NCBI GenBank assembly: GCA_037444305.1
Contig: JBBIMP010000050.1
Location: 1 to 35,275, forward strand
DNA length: 35,275 nucleotides
Origin: JBBIMP01 sp037444305
GTDB lineage: Bacteria > Acidobacteriota > UBA6911
Direction of reading: 5' to 3'
Below are positions 32,047-35,275 of this stretch, piece after piece. The translations under genes and the position numbers were made by a program. Numbering within the stretch: position 1 is the first letter of the stretch; every line of letters begins with the position of its first letter. The notes below the pieces were generated by a model that worked only from the letters and a program-made list of their open reading frames with translations, searched no databases and had not been told where the DNA came from.

Positions 32047-32844
32047 ATGGGTACCCCATCCCATGATCCGGAGGTTCTGGATGCCCTCGGGACCGTACAG
32101 CAGTACCTGTCGGACAGCATTGCGCCCATCAGCGCCGCCGATTCCGTCTTCGTCCTCATGAGCCGGCCGGCCGGGATTCTGGCACCCGAGATCCGAGCCT
32201 GGACCGCGTCGCAGTACCAGGGCCAGGGGGCCATGGTTCCCCTGTCGGATTATCTCTACCACGCCGCAAAGAAGCTCCACGCATTGGGCCAGCTGCGCCT
32301 TCTGCCCAAGGATGCCCTGACAAAGTACCTGGATTCGCTGACGGAGTTTCTCCTGGATTATTGCCCCGAGGAGGACAGGGCCCTTCTGCGGGAAAACCTG
32401 AGAAACCTCGACCGGGTGGAGGATGCCACCGCAGCGCCTTTGCCGTATGTCTACCGCCAGGTGGGCGCCACCCATGTAAGGGAGAGCCGAGGCGATTTCG
32501 GGGGCGAGGAGGCGGTCCGTCGCAGCCGGCGGTTCGCGCTGCTGCTCGAACGCCTCGAGAACCTGACCGCGACAGCCGGTGGCGGCGCCGGAGGAATCGA
32601 GCAGCAGAAGCAGGCCATCCCCAGGCTTCTGGCGGCCATCGCGGAAAACTCCCAGAGCGGTCCGGAGCTTCAGCGGGTTCAGGAGGTTCTGAGCCACGTC
32701 GGGCTGGAGAGCGGCATGGACCAGGTATTCCGCACCCTGAGCCGTAGCCTTCCAGGCTGGGCGTTGACGTTGCCCCCGGAAGGCGGGGAAAGCGACGAGC
32801 CCCCCGGCAGAACAGCGTGGTGGAGGCCATGCGGCAGATCATAA
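32047..32844 (+). CDS. 5' part of a DUF4388 protein gene split by a frameshift
   Basis: This frame encodes a helical, largely soluble segment (MGTPSHDPEVLDALGTVQQY, then a roughly 70-residue region with YLYHAAKKLHALG, and RVQEVLSHVGLESGMDQVF). No catalytic motif is seen. It stops at 32844 after an unlikely tail (GRTAWWRPCGRS). At the tract GAGCCCCCCGG (C6, 32800-32805) a single extra C would join it smoothly to the 32817-34499 frame as ...ESDEPPRQNSVVEAMRQ. The simplest view is one gene of about 818 codons broken by a one-base loss, real or an assembly error. The ATG at 32047 has CAGGAG six bases upstream; an ATG at 32032 is an alternative. Confidence 0.65.
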   Translation: MGTPSHDPEVLDALGTVQQYLSDSIAPISAADSVFVLMSRPAGILAPEIRAWTASQYQGQGAMVPLSDYLYHAAKKLHALGQLRLLPKDALTKYLDSLTEFLLDYCPEEDRALLRENLRNLDRVEDATAAPLPYVYRQVGATHVRESRGDFGGEEAVRRSRRFALLLERLENLTATAGGGAGGIEQQKQAIPRLLAAIAENSQSGPELQRVQEVLSHVGLESGMDQVFRTLSRSLPGWALTLPPEGGESDEPPGRTAWWRPCGRS

Positions 32845-34499
32845 GACTGGCCCAGGACGGCCAGGAAAGCGGACAGCGGTTTCACCAGCTGGTTCTGGCC
32901 GCGGTGGAGCAGTTCAACGAAGGTTCGCTCGCCCGCGCCGTCACCATGCTGGAGCTGGCCGACAGCCTGATAGCCGACGGCCGTGTCGAGATCGCCCTGG
33001 CAAAGAGCGTGCGGTCGACGGCGCACCAGATACTCGACGCCGCAAAGCTCAAAGCTCTGGCCGACAGCCCGGAGAAGCACCAGCTCCTGCGGCGGGTGCT
33101 CGAGTTCTTCAACGAGTTTCAGGCCGAGGGATTGCTGGAGAGCCTCCGCCGGGAAACCCAACGGGATCGGCGGCGGCTTATCCTCAGCCTGCTCGAGGTT
33201 TATGGCAGCGCCATCCGGGCGGCAGCCTTCAACCGTCTCGAGTCCTTCGTCTCGAGCCACAACGTTTCGCGGTACTGGTACTATCCGCGAAACCTCATCT
33301 ACCTGCTGCACCGGATCCCGCGTCCGGAGGGCGCAAGCTTCGAAGAGGAAATCGACCTGCTGGACGCCCTCCTGAGACCGGCCATTCCGGGGCCGCTGGT
33401 GCGCGAAGTGACCATTGCACTGGGCCAGGCTGGCCACGAGAAGGCGGAAAAAGCGCTCTTACGCTTTGTCGCGGAAGTGGAGGATCTCCTTTGCCGGCCG
33501 GAAACCGAGACCGGTCTGCGGGAGGGGTTGAAGACCATGCTCGACCGGGCGATACTCGCGCTCGCGAAACGCGGCACGCCGGGGGCGATCCGGGCCGTAG
33601 TCGAGCACGGCCTCAAAGGACGGGAGGAGCTGGGCCATACCCATGCGCGGCTGAGCTACCTCTCGAACCAAAACATTTCCGAGGACGCGAACAGCGTAGG
33701 CCGCCTGCTGAAGGCGATCAGGGACGAGCTGCCCTACAAAGTGCTCGGTGTCGCAATTCCCAAGAACACCCCCAACCTGGCTCACCTGATCAAAGCCCTT
33801 TCCTCCACGCCGACGCCGGAGGTGCGCGCTCTCCTGGCGGACGTGGCGGCGAAATACTCGGGTCACCCGTTCGGCAAGGCGGCCGGCACGGTCCTGCGAG
33901 GGTACAGCGGTGACTCCATGCAAACGGAGGATCGTGCCGAACGGCTGATAGGCGACCTGGAGCTCTTCGGGCTGCCGGATCTGCTGCAGCAGCTGGCCCG
34001 GGCTCAGGCCACGGGAACGCTCACCATCAAGGATCCAAAGGGCGAGGCGGTCGCCGCGCTCACGCTGCAGGACGGCAAGATGATCGCCTGCCATGCGGGG
34101 ATACTGAACGATGAGGAGGCCGTCTATTACCTCATCCAGAAACCGCTCCCCGGAACATTTGTCCTCATCGGCCGGAGGGAGCCGGCGCCGGGAGGGAATA
34201 CCGGCACGGCGGCGCAACTCGACCTGATGCCGATCGTGCTCGAAGGCGTCCACCGGTACAACGAATACCAGCGTGCGTGCGCCATCGTGCCCGACGGAGC
34301 CGTGCTGGTCCAGGGCGACACCGAACCTGAAATCGGCACGGACCCGGACGAGACCATGCTCTCCGGAGCGATATGGAAGATGGCCGCCGGGGGTGCAACG
34401 CCCGAGAAATGCGAGGCGGCCTCTCCGGCCGACTCGCTGCGCATCCGTCAGTTGCTGGCACGGTGGGTGGAGGAATCCCACCTGTCCCTGCAGACCTGA
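32817..34499 (+). CDS. DUF4388-domain protein, 3' part of a frameshifted gene
   Basis: The 560-residue frame begins with helical repeats of HEAT-like character (about 1-370, e.g. FHQLVLAAVEQFNEGSLARA, EVTIALGQAGHEKAEKALL). It has a DUF4388 domain at about 375-470 (GDLELFGLPDLLQQLARAQA, GTLTIKDPKG, DGKMIACHAG, EEAVYYLI). DUF4388 is found in gliding-motility and response-regulator proteins such as PatA-like regulators and is probably a protein-interaction module. No ribosome site fits the GTG at 32817, and the ATG at 32829 has GGAGG only two bases away, which supports reading this as the downstream part of the gene starting at 32047. No receiver domain is attached. Confidence 0.75.
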   Translation: MVEAMRQIIRLAQDGQESGQRFHQLVLAAVEQFNEGSLARAVTMLELADSLIADGRVEIALAKSVRSTAHQILDAAKLKALADSPEKHQLLRRVLEFFNEFQAEGLLESLRRETQRDRRRLILSLLEVYGSAIRAAAFNRLESFVSSHNVSRYWYYPRNLIYLLHRIPRPEGASFEEEIDLLDALLRPAIPGPLVREVTIALGQAGHEKAEKALLRFVAEVEDLLCRPETETGLREGLKTMLDRAILALAKRGTPGAIRAVVEHGLKGREELGHTHARLSYLSNQNISEDANSVGRLLKAIRDELPYKVLGVAIPKNTPNLAHLIKALSSTPTPEVRALLADVAAKYSGHPFGKAAGTVLRGYSGDSMQTEDRAERLIGDLELFGLPDLLQQLARAQATGTLTIKDPKGEAVAALTLQDGKMIACHAGILNDEEAVYYLIQKPLPGTFVLIGRREPAPGGNTGTAAQLDLMPIVLEGVHRYNEYQRACAIVPDGAVLVQGDTEPEIGTDPDETMLSGAIWKMAAGGATPEKCEAASPADSLRIRQLLARWVEESHLSLQT

Positions 34500-34934
34500 T
34501 TCATCCTGGAATCCTGGGCGCTTCGCCCCGTGTTTTCCAGGCCCATGCGCTTCCAGGTCGTTCCGGCGTCGGTCGACCTGTATATGCCGTTCCCCTGGGA
34601 GATGCTGCTGCGGATGAAGGTCTCGCCGGTACCCGCCCAGACGACATTCGAATCCGACGGGGCGATCGCGAGCGAACCGACGGAAGAGACGGGCTGGCTG
34701 TCGAAGATCGGCGCCCAGGAGGTGCCTCCGTCCGTCGACTTGAAGATCCCCCCGGAGGCCGCGCCGGCGTAATAAGTGGAAGGGTCGCCCGGGATTCCTA
34801 CGACGGCGATGACCCTGTTCCCGACAGGGCCGATGTAGCGGTTCCCGTCTGCCCGGGAACTGCGGCGCCCGTGGCCAGGATGATGGTCAGAAGAGTGTTG
34901 ATTGTCCGCAAAGATCTGAAGAGTGTTTTTTCAC
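34448..34934 (-). pseudogene. 5' remnant of an exported BNR/sortilin-type repeat protein
   Basis: The minus strand reads NRYIGPVGNRVIAVVG, then YYAGAASGGIFKSTDGGTSW, WAGTGETFIRSSISQGNGIY and RSTDAGTTWKRMGLENTGR. This is the N-terminal part of the exported beta-propeller proteins with Asp-box (BNR) repeats (S/T-x-D-x-G-x-T-W) common in Acidobacteriota. After MGLENTGR homology ends and the frame runs into the 3' end of the DUF4388 gene, stopping at 34448. A signal peptide (KTLFRSLRTINTLLTIILA) lies in another frame. It would join a GTG at 34934 with AGGAGG if an A6 tract had one more A. A second frame change separates it from the propeller. At least two frameshifts and a 3' truncation make it a pseudogene. 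Confidence 0.7.
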
Positions 34935-35009
34935 AAAGCCTCCTGGATTGGTTGGCCCGTGTTCCGTCCCCGTCTTTCGCCCGTTGTTCACACATACCCC
35001 CCCCATCAT

Positions 35010-35030
35010 CCCCCCTTAGTTTAAGGGGGG
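35010..35030. repeat. perfect inverted repeat CCCCCCTTA/TAAGGGGGG
   Basis: A 9-bp perfect stem with a three-base GTT loop, flanked by additional C and G runs (C-run near 34997-35004, G-run near 35036-35042). No T-tract follows on either strand, so it is not a clear terminator. It sits at the border of a lower-GC strip. Confidence 0.6.
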
Positions 35031-35045
35031 AAAAGAGGGGGGTTA

Positions 35046-35087
35046 CATCGTCCCTCGTCCTTCATCCTTCGTCTTTCACCTCTCATC
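35046..35087. repeat. degenerate 7-bp tandem repeat
   Basis: Six successive heptamers: CATCGTC, CCTCGTC, CTTCATC, CTTCGTC, TTTCACC, TCTCATC. They share the pattern YHTCRYC. The tract is strongly pyrimidine-rich on the plus strand and non-coding. Confidence 0.6.
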
Positions 35088-35120
35088 TTCAATTTTTCTC
35101 TCCCTATCCCCCCATCTGTC

Positions 35121-35275
35121 TTATTTGTCCAGCACCTCCCTCACCTTCCTTGCCAGACTCTCCACGGTGAAGGGCTTCTGAATGAACTCAATCCCCTTCT
35201 CCAGGATTCCATGATGTAAAATCACATTGTCCGTATAGCCTGACATATAAAGCGCTCTCGCCTCAGGATGAATCT
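35121..35275 (-). CDS. C-terminal end of a response-regulator receiver domain, cut by the right edge
   Basis: The last 50 codons before the TAA at 35121 read HPEARALYMSGYTDN, then HHGILEKGIEFIQKPF and ARKVREVLDK. MSGYTD carries the conserved Ser/Thr of receiver domains and QKPF the conserved lysine-proline. The domain is at the extreme C-terminus, which is typical of hybrid histidine kinases of the PAS-HisKA-HATPase-REC type, or of a stand-alone regulator. Codons are clearly less GC-rich than in the rest of the window (TTA, CAT, ATT and GGA are frequent), which hints at different ancestry. The phosphorylated aspartate and anything upstream lie outside the window. Confidence 0.85.
   Translation of the reverse strand, partial: IHPEARALYMSGYTDNVILHHGILEKGIEFIQKPFTVESLARKVREVLDK

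Noticed and set aside
32156..32842. Minus-strand frames opposite the DUF4388 gene
   Set aside because: Proline/arginine/glycine-rich shadows without start signals.
34996..35042. Intrinsic terminator at the C-run/G-run inverted repeat
   Set aside because: The stem is good but there is no T-tract on either side, and flanking G/C runs suggest a repeat; kept only as a repeat.

Overview
The window looks like a chromosomal segment of a high-GC Gram-negative bacterium, most likely an Acidobacteriota member. Points in favour are an Oar-like TonB-dependent receptor with an N-terminal carboxypeptidase-regulatory domain, an exported PIG-L deacetylase with a C-terminal amidotransferase-like domain, exported D-aminoacylase and creatininase family enzymes, a DUF4388 protein, and dispersed structured intergenic repeats. 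The assignment is an inference from gene families. No rRNA, tRNA, insertion sequence or CRISPR array was seen.

Left part (1-6064, mostly minus strand): the 5' part of a large Eco57I/PglX-type DNA methyltransferase runs off the left edge. Then come an intergenic repeat, a wrecked hipA remnant, a cobalamin-binding-type radical SAM protein and the membrane protease HtpX.

Middle part (6464-20361): an exported N-acyl-D-amino-acid deacylase converges on an exported creatininase-like hydrolase followed by a D-Ala-D-Ala-ligase-like ATP-grasp protein. The ATP-grasp gene diverges from a C39-like peptidase gene. Next are a TonB-dependent receptor, a strong hairpin, an argininosuccinate lyase family protein, an unlisted 42-residue membrane peptide overlapping a sodium:solute symporter, and a PIG-L deacetylase. 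The set fits uptake and breakdown of peptides or amino-acid and sugar conjugates.

Accessory strip (20530-24194): a VapBC pair with an inverted-repeat operator, two copies of the dispersed repeat, a truncated vapC, a DUF4258/YgiT-zinc-finger pair, 6-phosphofructokinase, and a C-terminal remnant of an outer-membrane barrel protein.

Right part (24240-35275): a YeiH-type transporter and an exported PHP phosphoesterase are divergent from the most striking gene, an 885-residue fusion of two tyrosine phenol-lyase/tryptophanase domains. The N-terminal domain has lost the PLP lysine but keeps the residues that act in the neighbouring subunit's active site. The C-terminal domain keeps the PLP site but has lost the trans-acting tyrosine. 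Downstream is an SPFH / ribbon-helix-helix / DUF3592 operon whose promoter carries three TGATRTCA boxes exactly 11 bp apart. A DUF4388 gene split by a frameshift at a C6 tract follows, then a decayed BNR-repeat gene, a lower-GC strip with tandem heptamers, and the C-terminal end of a receiver domain at the right edge.
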